Source: Streptomyces sp. NP-1717
GTDB taxonomy: Bacteria > Actinomycetota > Actinomycetes > Streptomycetales > Streptomycetaceae
Direction of reading: 5' to 3'
Assembly: GCF_022695985.1 (NCBI RefSeq)
Contig: NZ_JAAPBF010000055.1
Location: forward strand, 1-35,524
DNA: 35,524 nt
Positions 14,434-21,562 of the stretch are shown here, one piece after another. A program made the position numbers and the translations under genes. Numbering within the stretch: position 1 is the stretch's first letter; each line of letters opens with the position of its first letter. The notes under the pieces were generated by a model. It saw only the letters and a list, made by a program, of their open reading frames with translations, did not search any database and was not told where the DNA came from.

Positions 14434-14715
14434 ATGCCGCGCAGTCTCAAGAAGGGGCCCTTCGTCGACGGCCACCTCATCAAGAAGGTGGACGTCCAGA
14501 ACGAAGCTGGCACCAAGAACGTCATCAAGACCTGGTCCCGTCGCTCGATGATCATCCCGGCCATGCTGGGTCACACCATCGCGGTGCACAACGGCAAGAT
14601 CCACGTCCCGGTGTTCGTCACCGAGTCGATGGTCGGCCACAAGCTCGGCGAGTTCTCGCCGACTCGCACCTTCCGCGGCCACGTCAAGGACGACCGGAAG
14701 TCGAAGCGCCGCTAA
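14434..14715 (+). CDS. rpsS: 30S ribosomal protein S19
   Basis: 93 residues, standard length. MPRSLKKGPFVDGHLIKKVD opens it; the core has TWSRRSMIIPAMLGHTIAVH and GHKLGEFSPTRTFRGHVKDD, with a basic C-terminus (RKSKRR). S19 binds the 16S rRNA head with S13 and contacts bridge B1a. It lies between rplB and rplV; ATG 14434 is preceded by GGAGCGGG. I see no anomalies. Confidence 0.98.
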   Translation: MPRSLKKGPFVDGHLIKKVDVQNEAGTKNVIKTWSRRSMIIPAMLGHTIAVHNGKIHVPVFVTESMVGHKLGEFSPTRTFRGHVKDDRKSKRR

Positions 14716-14758
14716 CCGCGGGGTGGAAACGACTATGACTTACACCGAAGGGACAACC

Positions 14759-15106
14759 ATGGAAGCCAGGGCCCAGGCGCGGTACATCCGCGTCACGCCC
14801 ATGAAGGCCCGCCGCGTGGTGGACCTCATCCGTGGCATGGATGCCACGGAGGCTCAGGCGGTCCTGCGTTTCGCCCCGCAGGCCGCGAGCGTGCCGGTCG
14901 GCAAGGTGCTGGACAGCGCCATTGCCAACGCCGCGCACAACTACGACCACCCTGACGCCTCTTCGCTGGTCATCAGCGAGGCGTACGTGGACGAGGGTCC
15001 GACCCTGAAGCGGTTCCGGCCGCGTGCCCAGGGCCGTGCCTACCGGATCCGTAAGCGGACCAGCCACATCACCGTGGTCGTCAGCAGCAAGGAAGGAACC
15101 CGGTAA
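14759..15106 (+). CDS. rplV: 50S ribosomal protein L22
   Basis: 115 residues from ATG 14759 (MEARAQARYIRVTPMKARRV), preferred because GAAGGGA lies five bases upstream and the family begins here. In-frame starts at 14723 (GTG) and 14735 (ATG) would add 12 or 8 residues with a weaker ribosome site. The beta-hairpin that lines the exit tunnel is recognisable in RFRPRAQGRAYRIRKRTSHI; macrolide-resistance changes map to this hairpin in other species. The TAA stop overlaps the rpsC ATG by one base. Confidence 0.95.
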   Translation: MEARAQARYIRVTPMKARRVVDLIRGMDATEAQAVLRFAPQAASVPVGKVLDSAIANAAHNYDHPDASSLVISEAYVDEGPTLKRFRPRAQGRAYRIRKRTSHITVVVSSKEGTR

Positions 15107-15957
15107 TGGGCCAGAAGGTTAACCCGCATGGGTTCCGGCTCGGTATCACCACGGACTTCAAGTCCCGCTGGTACGCCGACAAGCTGTACAAGGACTACGT
15201 CAAGGAAGACGTCGCCATTCGTCGCATGATGACGAAGGGGATGGAGCGTGCCGGTATCTCCAAGGTGGAGATCGAGCGCACCCGTGACCGCGTCCGCGTG
15301 GACATCCACACCGCACGTCCGGGCATCGTCATCGGCCGCCGCGGCGCCGAGGCCGACCGCATCCGCGGCGAGCTGGAGAAGCTGACCGGCAAGCAGGTTC
15401 AGCTCAACATCCTCGAGGTCAAGAACCCCGAGGTGGACGCTCAGTTGGTGGCCCAGGCCGTCGCCGAGCAGCTGTCCTCGCGTGTCTCCTTCCGTCGCGC
15501 CATGCGTAAGAGCATGCAGTCGACGATGAAGGCCGGCGCCAAGGGCATCAAGATCCAGTGTGGTGGCCGCCTCGGCGGCGCCGAGATGTCGCGCTCGGAG
15601 TTCTACCGCGAGGGCCGCGTGCCCCTGCACACGCTCCGTGCCAACGTCGACTACGGCTTCTTCGAGGCCAAGACGACCTTCGGCCGCATCGGCGTGAAGG
15701 TCTGGATCTACAAGGGCGACGTCAAGAACATCGCCGAGGTGCGCGCCGAGAACGCCGCGGCGCGCGCGGGCAACCGCCCGGCCCGTGGTGGCGGCAGCGA
15801 CCGTCCCGCCGGCCGCGGTGGCCGCGGTGGCGAGCGTGGCGGTCGCGGTGGCCGCAAGCCGCAGCAGGCTCCCGGCGCCGAGGCCCCCAAGGCCGAAGCG
15901 ACGGCTGCTCCGGCCGCGGAGGCCGCGCCCTCTTCTACCGGCGGAACGGAGGCCTGA
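15106..15957 (+). CDS. rpsC: 30S ribosomal protein S3 with Gly/Arg-rich C-terminal extension
   Basis: 283 residues. MGQKVNPHGFRLGITTDFKS is followed by the KH domain (IVIGRRGAEADRIRGELEKL) and the S3 C-terminal domain (GGRLGGAEMSRSEFYREGRV). From about residue 215 there is a low-complexity tail, RPARGGGSDRPAGRGGRGGE and similar RG/GG repeats, then an Ala/Pro/Glu-rich end. S3 forms the mRNA entry channel with S4 and S5. RG-rich tails on S3 are typical of actinobacteria and could add RNA contacts. It overlaps rplV by one base; rplP starts five bases after the stop. Confidence 0.98.
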   Translation: MGQKVNPHGFRLGITTDFKSRWYADKLYKDYVKEDVAIRRMMTKGMERAGISKVEIERTRDRVRVDIHTARPGIVIGRRGAEADRIRGELEKLTGKQVQLNILEVKNPEVDAQLVAQAVAEQLSSRVSFRRAMRKSMQSTMKAGAKGIKIQCGGRLGGAEMSRSEFYREGRVPLHTLRANVDYGFFEAKTTFGRIGVKVWIYKGDVKNIAEVRAENAAARAGNRPARGGGSDRPAGRGGRGGERGGRGGRKPQQAPGAEAPKAEATAAPAAEAAPSSTGGTEA

Positions 15958-15962
15958 CCGAA

Positions 15963-16382
15963 ATGCTGATCCCCCGTAGGGTCAAGCACCGCAAGCAGCA
16001 CCACCCGAAGCGCAGCGGAATGTCCAAGGGTGGCACGCAGGTTGCGTTCGGCGAGTACGGCATCCAGGCGCTGACCCCGGCGTACGTGACGAACCGTCAG
16101 ATCGAGGCCGCTCGTATCGCGATGACCCGTCACATCAAGCGTGGCGGCAAGGTCTGGATCAACATCTACCCGGACCGTCCCCTCACGAAGAAGCCCGCCG
16201 AGACCCGCATGGGTTCCGGTAAGGGTTCTCCCGAGTGGTGGATCGCGAACGTCAAGCCCGGCCGGGTGATGTTCGAGCTGTCCTACCCGAACGAGAAGGT
16301 TGCCAAGGAGGCGCTCACCCGCGCCGCCCACAAGCTTCCGATGAAGTGCCGCATCGTTCGGCGCGAGGCAGGTGAGTCGTGA
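15963..16382 (+). CDS. rplP: 50S ribosomal protein L16
   Basis: 139 residues, standard length. MLIPRRVKHRKQHHPKRSGM, then GGTQVAFGEYGIQALTPAYV and TRMGSGKGSPEWWIANVKPG. L16 organises the A-site tRNA region of the 50S subunit; the conserved Arg that is hydroxylated in E. coli lies in this neighbourhood, but modification cannot be judged here. The start at 15963 excludes the long upstream open frame, which is antiphase to rpsC. Its TGA stop shares one base with the rpmC ATG. Confidence 0.98.
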   Translation: MLIPRRVKHRKQHHPKRSGMSKGGTQVAFGEYGIQALTPAYVTNRQIEAARIAMTRHIKRGGKVWINIYPDRPLTKKPAETRMGSGKGSPEWWIANVKPGRVMFELSYPNEKVAKEALTRAAHKLPMKCRIVRREAGES

Positions 16383-16606
16383 TGGCGGCCGTTACCAAGG
16401 CGTCCGAGCTGCGTGAACTGGGCAACGAGGAGCTTGTCGCCAAGCTTCGCGAGGCCAAGGAAGAGCTGTTCAACCTCCGCTTCCAGGCGGCGACCGGTCA
16501 GCTCGAGAACCACGGCCGGCTGAAGCTGGTCCGGAAGGACATCGCGCGGATCTACACCCTGATGCGTGAGCGCGAGCTGGGCATCGAGACGGTGGAGAGC
16601 GCCTGA
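16382..16606 (+). CDS. rpmC: 50S ribosomal protein L29
   Basis: 74 residues from ATG 16382; a GTG directly before it, at 16379, would add one Met. Two-helix protein with ELRELGNEELVAKLREAKEE and FNLRFQAATGQLENHGRLKL, then RIYTLMRERELG. L29 lies at the tunnel exit beside L23. One-base overlaps at both ends (with rplP and rpsQ) indicate translational coupling. Confidence 0.97.
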   Translation: MAAVTKASELRELGNEELVAKLREAKEELFNLRFQAATGQLENHGRLKLVRKDIARIYTLMRERELGIETVESA

Positions 16607-16896
16607 TGACTGAGAGCAACGTGACTGAGACGACCGAGAAGAGCGAGCGCGGCTTCCGCAAGACCCGTGAGGGTCTGGTCGTCAGCGACAAGATGGACAA
16701 GACCGTCGTCGTCGCTGTCGAGGACCGCGTGAAGCACGCCCTGTACGGCAAGGTCATCCGCCGTACGAACAAGCTCAAGGCTCACGACGAGCAGAACGCC
16801 GCCGGGATCGGCGACCGTGTCCTCCTCATGGAGACCCGGCCGCTGTCCGCGACGAAGCGCTGGCGCATCGTCGAGATCCTCGAGAAGGCCAAGTAA
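16606..16896 (+). CDS. rpsQ: 30S ribosomal protein S17
   Basis: 96 residues. A short acidic N-terminal extension (MTESNVTETTEKSERG) precedes the OB-fold core: FRKTREGLVVSDKMDKTVVV, VKHALYGKVIRRTNKLKAHD, then GDRVLLMETRPLSATKRWRI. S17 is an early 16S rRNA binder. It overlaps rpmC by one base and is the last gene before a 116-bp gap containing a strong hairpin, so it ends the S10 unit. Confidence 0.97.
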   Translation: MTESNVTETTEKSERGFRKTREGLVVSDKMDKTVVVAVEDRVKHALYGKVIRRTNKLKAHDEQNAAGIGDRVLLMETRPLSATKRWRIVEILEKAK

Positions 16897-16948
16897 TCCA
16901 GGCCAGGTAATCCCTCCCAGGGCATTCCCTAGGAGTAGTTCCGCCAGG

Positions 16949-16986
16949 CTCGGCGGGGGCCGACCGTAAGGACGGCCCCCGCCGGG
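16949..16986 (+). terminator. Strong hairpin at S10/spc boundary
   Basis: The arm at 16949-16962 (core GGCGGGGGCCG) pairs with 16973-16986 (core CGGCCCCCGCC) around ACCGTAAGGA. There are 12 consecutive Watson-Crick pairs, extended by a G-U and a C-G. There is no T-run, so it may attenuate or mark an RNA-processing point rather than terminate fully. It separates rpsQ from rplN. Confidence 0.75.
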
Positions 16987-17012
16987 AACCGGCAGACGAT
17001 CAGGAGATAGAC

Positions 17013-17381
17013 GTGATCCAGCAGGAGTCGCGACTGCGTGTCGCCGACAACACTGGTGCCAAGGAGATCCTTTGCATCCGTGTTCTCGGTGGCTCGGGTC
17101 GCCGCTACGCGGGTATCGGTGACGTCATCGTCGCCACCGTCAAGGACGCGATCCCCGGTGGCAACGTGAAGAAGGGTGACGTCATCAAGGCGGTCATCGT
17201 TCGCACCGTGAAGGAACGCCGCCGCCAGGACGGCTCGTACATCCGCTTCGACGAGAACGCCGCCGTCATTCTGAAGAACGACGGCGACCCTCGTGGCACC
17301 CGTATCTTCGGCCCGGTGGGCCGTGAGCTGCGCGAGAAGAAGTTCATGAAGATCATCTCGCTCGCGCCGGAGGTGCTGTAA
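17013..17381 (+). CDS. rplN: 50S ribosomal protein L14
   Basis: 122 residues, standard length, GTG start at 17013 with CAGGAG seven bases upstream. MIQQESRLRVADNTGAKEIL, GGSGRRYAGIGDVIVATVKD and a C-terminus with REKKFMKIISLAPEVL are diagnostic. L14 contacts 16S rRNA in an intersubunit bridge and binds the silencing factor RsfS. It is the first gene of the spc unit, right after the 16949-16986 hairpin, and rplX begins two bases after its stop. Confidence 0.98.
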   Translation: MIQQESRLRVADNTGAKEILCIRVLGGSGRRYAGIGDVIVATVKDAIPGGNVKKGDVIKAVIVRTVKERRRQDGSYIRFDENAAVILKNDGDPRGTRIFGPVGRELREKKFMKIISLAPEVL

Positions 17382-17383
17382 GC

Positions 17384-17707
17384 ATGAAGATCAAGAAGGG
17401 CGACCTGGTTCAGGTCATCACCGGCAAGGACAAGGGCAAGCAGGGCAAGGTCATCGTGGCCTACCCCACGCAGGACCGTGTTCTCGTCGAGGGTGTCAAC
17501 CGGGTCAAGAAGCACACCAAGGCCGGCCAGACCGCACGTGGTTCGCAGACCGGCGGCATCGTGACGACCGAAGCCCCCGTTCACGTCAGCAATGTTCAGC
17601 TGGTCGTGGAGAAGGACGGCAAGAAGGTCGTTACCCGCGTCGGCTACCGCTTTGACGACGAGGGCAACAAGATCCGCGTTGCCAAGCGGACCGGTGAGGA
17701 CATCTGA
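17384..17707 (+). CDS. rplX: 50S ribosomal protein L24
   Basis: 107 residues. The KOW motif is at the N-terminus: MKIKKGDLVQVITGKDKGKQ, GKVIVAYPTQDRVLVEGVNR, then KKHTKAGQTARGSQTGGIVT. L24 is an assembly initiator for the 50S subunit. It shares one base with rplE (TGATG). I see nothing unusual. Confidence 0.98.
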   Translation: MKIKKGDLVQVITGKDKGKQGKVIVAYPTQDRVLVEGVNRVKKHTKAGQTARGSQTGGIVTTEAPVHVSNVQLVVEKDGKKVVTRVGYRFDDEGNKIRVAKRTGEDI

Positions 17708-18264
17708 TGACGACCACAACCGCACCGCGTCTGAAGCTGCGCTACCGCGAGGAGATCGCGGGCAAGCTGCGTGAGGAGTTCTCGTACGAGAACGTCATGC
17801 AGGTCCCCGGTCTCATCAAGATCGTGGTCAACATGGGTGTGGGCGACGCCGCCCGCGACTCCAAGCTGATCGAGGGTGCCATCAAGGACCTCACCACGAT
17901 CACCGGTCAGAAGCCGGCCGTCACCAAGGCCCGCAAGTCGATCGCGCAGTTCAAGCTGCGCGAGGGGCAGCCGATCGGCTGCCACGTCACCCTCCGCGGT
18001 GACCGCATGTGGGAGTTCCTGGACCGTACGCTGTCGCTCGCGCTGCCGCGTATCCGTGACTTCCGCGGCCTGTCGCCCAAGCAGTTCGACGGCCGTGGCA
18101 ACTACACCTTCGGTCTCACGGAGCAGGTCATGTTCCACGAGATCGACCAGGACAAGATCGACCGGGTCCGGGGCATGGACATCACCGTGGTGACCACGGC
18201 GACCAACGACGACGAGGGTCGTGCCCTCCTTCGTCACCTCGGCTTCCCGTTCAAGGAGAACTGA
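17707..18264 (+). CDS. rplE: 50S ribosomal protein L5
   Basis: 185 residues. Contains LKLRYREEIAGKLREEFSYE, VPGLIKIVVNMGVGDAARDS, KARKSIAQFKLREGQPIGCH and RDFRGLSPKQFDGRGNYTFG. L5 binds 5S rRNA with L18 and contacts the P-site tRNA. It overlaps rplX by one base, and the zinc S14 gene starts two bases after its stop. Confidence 0.98.
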   Translation: MTTTTAPRLKLRYREEIAGKLREEFSYENVMQVPGLIKIVVNMGVGDAARDSKLIEGAIKDLTTITGQKPAVTKARKSIAQFKLREGQPIGCHVTLRGDRMWEFLDRTLSLALPRIRDFRGLSPKQFDGRGNYTFGLTEQVMFHEIDQDKIDRVRGMDITVVTTATNDDEGRALLRHLGFPFKEN

Positions 18265-18266
18265 CC

Positions 18267-18452
18267 GTGGCGAAGAAGGCTCTGATCGCTAAGGCCGCCC
18301 GCAAGCCGAAGTTCGGCGTGCGCGGTTACACCCGCTGCCAGCGCTGCGGGCGCCCCCACTCCGTCTACCGCAAGTTCGGCCTCTGCCGTGTCTGCCTTCG
18401 CGAGATGGCACACCGCGGCGAGCTGCCGGGCGTCACCAAGAGCTCCTGGTAA
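18267..18452 (+). CDS. rpsZ: 30S ribosomal protein S14 type Z (zinc-binding)
   Basis: 61 residues, GTG start. The short zinc form of S14 carries the four-Cys ribbon CQRC...CRVC (RCQRCGRPHSVYRKFGLCRV). Streptomycetes often carry a second, zinc-free S14 gene elsewhere, controlled by Zur; this is the housekeeping, zinc-requiring copy inside the spc cluster. It is followed by a 210-bp gap before rpsH. Confidence 0.97.
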   Translation: MAKKALIAKAARKPKFGVRGYTRCQRCGRPHSVYRKFGLCRVCLREMAHRGELPGVTKSSW

Positions 18453-18538
18453 TTCTCCCTCCGGGGGAATCAACCAGAAGCTCTCGGTAAGCAACTGGTC
18501 GGCGGAAGCCCTGCTCCACATGCCGTAGGCTTGGGGGG

Positions 18539-18557
18539 TTGGGCGTCCGCCGCCCAA
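18539..18557 (+). promoter_or_regulatory. Hairpin in the rpsZ-rpsH gap
   Basis: TTGGGCG (18539-18545), TCCGC loop, CGCCCAA (18551-18557): seven perfect pairs. The 210-bp gap also has GCCGTAGG twice (18522-18529 and 18569-18576), flanking the hairpin. TAGGCT at 18526-18531 could be a -10. The gap is unusually long for this cluster and may hold an internal promoter or an S8-type leader, which I cannot prove. Confidence 0.4.
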
Positions 18558-18662
18558 AACTTACTACGCCGTAGGTCCCCGTGCCGCACCCGTCCCGCCA
18601 TCGAGTGGGGAGAGGGATGGCGCATACAGGAAACCCCGGCGAGAGAGGCCGAAGGCCAATTC

Positions 18663-19061
18663 ATGACCATGACTGATCCCATCGCAGACATGCTCACGCG
18701 TCTGCGTAACGCGAACTCGGCGTATCACGACACCGTCGAGATGCCGCACAGCAAGATCAAGTCGCACATCGCGGAGATCCTCCAGCAGGAGGGCTTCATC
18801 ACCGGCTGGAAGGTCGAGGACGCCGAGGTCGGCAAGAGCCTCACCCTCGAGCTGAAGTTCGGCCCGAACCGCGAGCGTTCGATCGCCGGCATCAAGCGCA
18901 TCTCGAAGCCGGGTCTGCGCGTGTATGCCAAGTCCACCAACCTGCCCAAGGTGCTCGGCGGCCTGGGCGTGGCGATCATCTCCACGTCCCACGGTCTTCT
19001 GACGGGCCAGCAGGCAGGCAAGAAGGGCGTAGGTGGGGAAGTCCTCGCCTACGTCTGGTAG
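18663..19061 (+). CDS. rpsH: 30S ribosomal protein S8
   Basis: 132 residues from ATG 18663 (MTMTDPIADMLTRLRNANSA); ATG two codons later is an alternative. Contains KIKSHIAEILQQEGFITGWK and the RNA-binding C-terminus STSHGLLTGQQAGKKGVGGE-VLAYVW. S8 binds the central 16S domain and, in E. coli, represses the spc operon by binding the rplE leader. The frame open from 18531 has no homology before 18663. Confidence 0.97.
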   Translation: MTMTDPIADMLTRLRNANSAYHDTVEMPHSKIKSHIAEILQQEGFITGWKVEDAEVGKSLTLELKFGPNRERSIAGIKRISKPGLRVYAKSTNLPKVLGGLGVAIISTSHGLLTGQQAGKKGVGGEVLAYVW

Positions 19062-19082
19062 TCGGGAACGGAGGAAAAGCTC

Positions 19083-19622
19083 ATGTCGCGAATCGGCAAG
19101 CTCCCCATCCAGGTTCCCACCGGTGTGGACGTCACCATCGACGGCCGTACGGTCGCGGTGAAGGGCCCCAAGGGTTCCCTCTCGCACACCGTCGCAGCGC
19201 CGATCGAGGTCTCCAAGGGCGATGACGGCACCCTCTCGGTGCTGCGCCCGAACGACGAGCGTCAGAACAAGGCCCTGCACGGCCTGTCCCGCACGCTGGT
19301 GGCGAACATGATCACCGGTGTGACCCAGGGATACAGCAAGGCGCTCGAAATCAGCGGTGTCGGTTACCGCGTCCAGGCGAAGGGCTCCAACCTGGAGTTC
19401 GCGCTCGGATACAGCCACCCGATCGTCGTCGAGGCCCCCGAGGGCATCACCTTCAAGGTCGAGTCCCCGACGAAGCTGAGTGTCGAGGGCATCGACAAGC
19501 AGAAGGTCGGCGAGGTCGCGGCGAACATCCGCAAGCTGCGGAAGCCCGACCCGTACAAGGCCAAGGGCGTCAAGTACGCCGGCGAGGTCATCCGCCGCAA
19601 GGTCGGAAAGGCGGGTAAGTAG
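19083..19622 (+). CDS. rplF: 50S ribosomal protein L6
   Basis: 179 residues. Begins MSRIGKLPIQVPTGVDVTID and includes LVANMITGVTQGYSKALEIS, GVGYRVQAKGSNLEFALGYS and RKPDPYKAKGVKYAGEVIRR. L6 is near the GTPase-associated centre. It has a good GGAGG ribosome site seven bases upstream and is two bases from rplR. Confidence 0.98.
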   Translation: MSRIGKLPIQVPTGVDVTIDGRTVAVKGPKGSLSHTVAAPIEVSKGDDGTLSVLRPNDERQNKALHGLSRTLVANMITGVTQGYSKALEISGVGYRVQAKGSNLEFALGYSHPIVVEAPEGITFKVESPTKLSVEGIDKQKVGEVAANIRKLRKPDPYKAKGVKYAGEVIRRKVGKAGK

Positions 19623-19624
19623 CC

Positions 19625-20008
19625 ATGGCATACGGTGTAAAGATCGCCAAGGGCAAGGCCTACAAGGCCGCTGCCATCAAGCGCCGTCACATCCGCGTAC
19701 GCAAGAAGGTCTCGGGCACGCAGGTCCGCCCCCGGCTCGTTGTGACGCGTTCCAACCGCCACATGGTGGCTCAGGTCATCGACGACATCGCGGGCCACAC
19801 GCTCGCGTCGGCGTCGACCCTGGACACGTCGATCCGCGGCGGCGACGCCGACAAGAGCGCCCGGGCACAGCAGGTCGGTGCCCTGGTCGCCGAGCGTGCC
19901 AAGGCCGCCGGTATCGAGGCTGTCGTGTTCGACCGTGGTGGCAACCAGTACGCCGGGCGGATTGCCGCTCTGGCCGACGCCGCCCGTGAAGCCGGGCTGA
20001 AGTTCTAA
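19625..20008 (+). CDS. rplR: 50S ribosomal protein L18
   Basis: 127 residues. KRRHIRVRKKVSGTQVRPRL, VTRSNRHMVAQVIDDIAGHT and VVFDRGGNQYAGRIAALADA identify it. L18 binds 5S rRNA and joins it to 23S rRNA with L5. A 46-bp gap follows before rpsE. I see no anomalies. Confidence 0.98.
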   Translation: MAYGVKIAKGKAYKAAAIKRRHIRVRKKVSGTQVRPRLVVTRSNRHMVAQVIDDIAGHTLASASTLDTSIRGGDADKSARAQQVGALVAERAKAAGIEAVVFDRGGNQYAGRIAALADAAREAGLKF

Positions 20009-20054
20009 GCCCCGGTTCCGGAGCTAGCGGACGTAACAGAGAGAGGTAATTCCA

Positions 20055-20657
20055 ATGGCTGGACCCCAGCGCCGCGGAAGCGGTGCCGGTGGCGGCGAGC
20101 GGCGGGACCGGAAGGGCCGTGACGGTGGCGGTGCCGCCGAGAAGACCGCGTACGTCGAGCGTGTCGTCGCGATCAACCGTGTCGCCAAGGTCGTGAAGGG
20201 TGGTCGTCGCTTCAGCTTCACCGCGCTGGTCGTGGTGGGCGACGGTGACGGCACCGTGGGTGTCGGTTACGGCAAGGCCAAGGAGGTGCCGGCCGCCATC
20301 GCCAAGGGTGTTGAGGAGGCCAAGAAGCACTTCTTCAAGGTCCCCCGTATCCAGGGCACCATCCCGCACCCGATCCAGGGTGAGAAGGCGGCGGGCGTCG
20401 TCCTGCTCAAGCCCGCGTCCCCCGGTACCGGCGTCATCGCCGGTGGCCCGGTGCGTGCGGTGCTCGAGTGCGCCGGCGTCCACGACATCCTGTCGAAGTC
20501 GCTCGGTTCGTCGAACCCGATCAACATCGTGCACGCGACCGTGGCGGCCCTCCAGGGTCTGCAGCGTCCCGAGGAGATCGCGGCCCGCCGCGGTCTGCCC
20601 CTCGAGGACGTCGCCCCCGCGGCTCTGCTTCGTGCGCGTGCGGGAGCGGGTGCGTGA
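20055..20657 (+). CDS. rpsE: 30S ribosomal protein S5
   Basis: 200 residues. A Gly/Arg-rich N-terminal extension (RRGSGAGGGERRDRKGRDGG) precedes the double-stranded-RNA-binding domain VVAINRVAKVVKGGRRFSFT and the C-terminal domain (KPASPGTGVIAGGPVRAVLE). S5 is in the decoding region and mRNA entry. The spectinomycin-contact loop VVKGGRR has the usual sequence. It overlaps rpmD by one base (TGATGG). Confidence 0.98.
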   Translation: MAGPQRRGSGAGGGERRDRKGRDGGGAAEKTAYVERVVAINRVAKVVKGGRRFSFTALVVVGDGDGTVGVGYGKAKEVPAAIAKGVEEAKKHFFKVPRIQGTIPHPIQGEKAAGVVLLKPASPGTGVIAGGPVRAVLECAGVHDILSKSLGSSNPINIVHATVAALQGLQRPEEIAARRGLPLEDVAPAALLRARAGAGA

Positions 20658-20839
20658 TGGCCCGTCTCAAGATCACGCAGACGAAGTCGTACATCGGCAG
20701 CAAGCAGAACCACCGCGACACCCTCCGTTCGCTGGGCCTCAAGCGGCTCAACGACGTGGTTGTCAAGGAGGACCGTCCCGAGTTCCGCGGCATGGCCAAC
20801 ACCGTGCGGCACCTCGTGACGGTTGAGGAGGTCGACTGA
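20657..20839 (+). CDS. rpmD: 50S ribosomal protein L30
   Basis: 60 residues from ATG 20657: MARLKITQTKSYIGSKQNHR, LRSLGLKRLNDVVVKEDRPE and a C-terminal VRHLVTVEEVD. It is the short bacterial L30. It overlaps rpsE by one base and ends one base before the rplO start. The open frame continues upstream inside rpsE but carries no homology. Confidence 0.97.
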   Translation: MARLKITQTKSYIGSKQNHRDTLRSLGLKRLNDVVVKEDRPEFRGMANTVRHLVTVEEVD

Positions 20840-20840
20840 C

Positions 20841-21296
20841 ATGGCGGAGCAGAAGCCGCTGAAGGTCCACAACCTCCGTCCCGCCCCCGGAGCCAAGACC
20901 GCCAAGACCCGTGTGGGCCGTGGCGAGGCGTCCAAGGGTAAGACGGCCGGTCGTGGCACCAAGGGTACGAAGGCCCGTTACCAGGTTCCGGCACGCTTCG
21001 AGGGCGGGCAGATGCCCCTCCACATGCGCCTGCCGAAGCTGAAGGGCTTCAAGAACCCGTTCCGTACCGAGTACCAGGTCGTGAACCTGGACAAGCTGGC
21101 CGAGCTCTACCCGCAGGGTGGCGAGGTCACGGTGGCCGATCTGGTCGACAAGGGTGCGGTCCGCAAGAACAGCCTCGTCAAGGTCCTGGGCCAGGGCGAG
21201 ATCTCCGTGGCACTGACGGTTTCGGTTGACGCCGCTTCCGGCTCCGCCAAGGAGAAGATTGCCGCCGCCGGCGGCTCCGTCACCGAGCTCGTCTGA
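20841..21296 (+). CDS. rplO: 50S ribosomal protein L15
   Basis: 151 residues from ATG 20841. LKVHNLRPAPGAKTAKTRVG, GRGTKGTKARYQVPARFEGG and MPLHMRLPKLKGFKNPFRTE are diagnostic. L15 is a late 50S assembly protein. It is the last gene of the spc ribosomal unit; a long hairpin starts 31 bases after its stop, and secY is 266 bases away. Confidence 0.98.
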   Translation: MAEQKPLKVHNLRPAPGAKTAKTRVGRGEASKGKTAGRGTKGTKARYQVPARFEGGQMPLHMRLPKLKGFKNPFRTEYQVVNLDKLAELYPQGGEVTVADLVDKGAVRKNSLVKVLGQGEISVALTVSVDAASGSAKEKIAAAGGSVTELV

Positions 21297-21327
21297 GACG
21301 TCTCGGACAAGTTGATGGACTGAACAC

Positions 21328-21367
21328 CCAACCGGGGATGCCTCTCATAAGGGGCATCCCCGGTTGG
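21328..21367 (+). terminator. Intrinsic-type terminator after rplO
   Basis: The arm 21328-21342 (core CCGGGGATGCC) pairs without mismatch to 21353-21367 (core GGCATCCCCGG), 15 base pairs, around a ten-base loop. TCGTTCCT follows, a weak T-rich tail. This should end or strongly reduce transcription from the spc unit before secY. Confidence 0.85.
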
Positions 21368-21394
21368 TCGTTCCTAGGGGGGCAGGTACGCCGG

Positions 21395-21400
21395 TAAGGT
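21395..21400 (+). promoter_or_regulatory. Possible -10 element for secY
   Basis: TAAGGT resembles Streptomyces vegetative -10 boxes and lies 28 bases after the rplO terminator stem. The best -35 at suitable spacing, TTCCTA (21371-21376), is poor. If used, transcripts would carry a leader of about 155 bases containing the hairpins at 21429-21490. Confidence 0.35.
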
Positions 21401-21428
21401 GGCGTGCGTTGTTGCTGTATTGAACCCG

Positions 21429-21490
21429 GGGGTCCGCCCCCGGACCCCGAGCCACGCGGACTGTCCGCAGGGGTGGTCGCGTGGCTTTTT
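21429..21490 (+). promoter_or_regulatory. secY leader: tandem hairpins ending in a T-run (candidate attenuator)
   Basis: Hairpin 1 is GGGGTCCG (21429-21436) with CGGACCCC (21441-21448). Hairpin 2 pairs AGCCACGCG (21450-21458) with CGCGTGGCT (21478-21486) and ends in TTTTT (21486-21490), the form of an intrinsic terminator. Inside hairpin 2, GCGGA-CTG-TCCGC (21456-21468) can form a smaller hairpin that shares bases with the 5' arm and so competes with it. The arrangement is placed 73 bases before the secY start and 61 bases after another terminator. Confidence 0.6.
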
Positions 21491-21562
21491 GCCTGATATG
21501 TATCCGTCGATCCTCAAGACCGTCACCCTTGACGCGCGAGCGCGGGGGTCGCAGGAGGCACC

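Noticed and set aside
13534..14682. A 382-codon minus-strand frame opposite rplB and rpsS
   Set aside because: Pure shadow of two ribosomal genes with no ribosome site or recognisable sequence.
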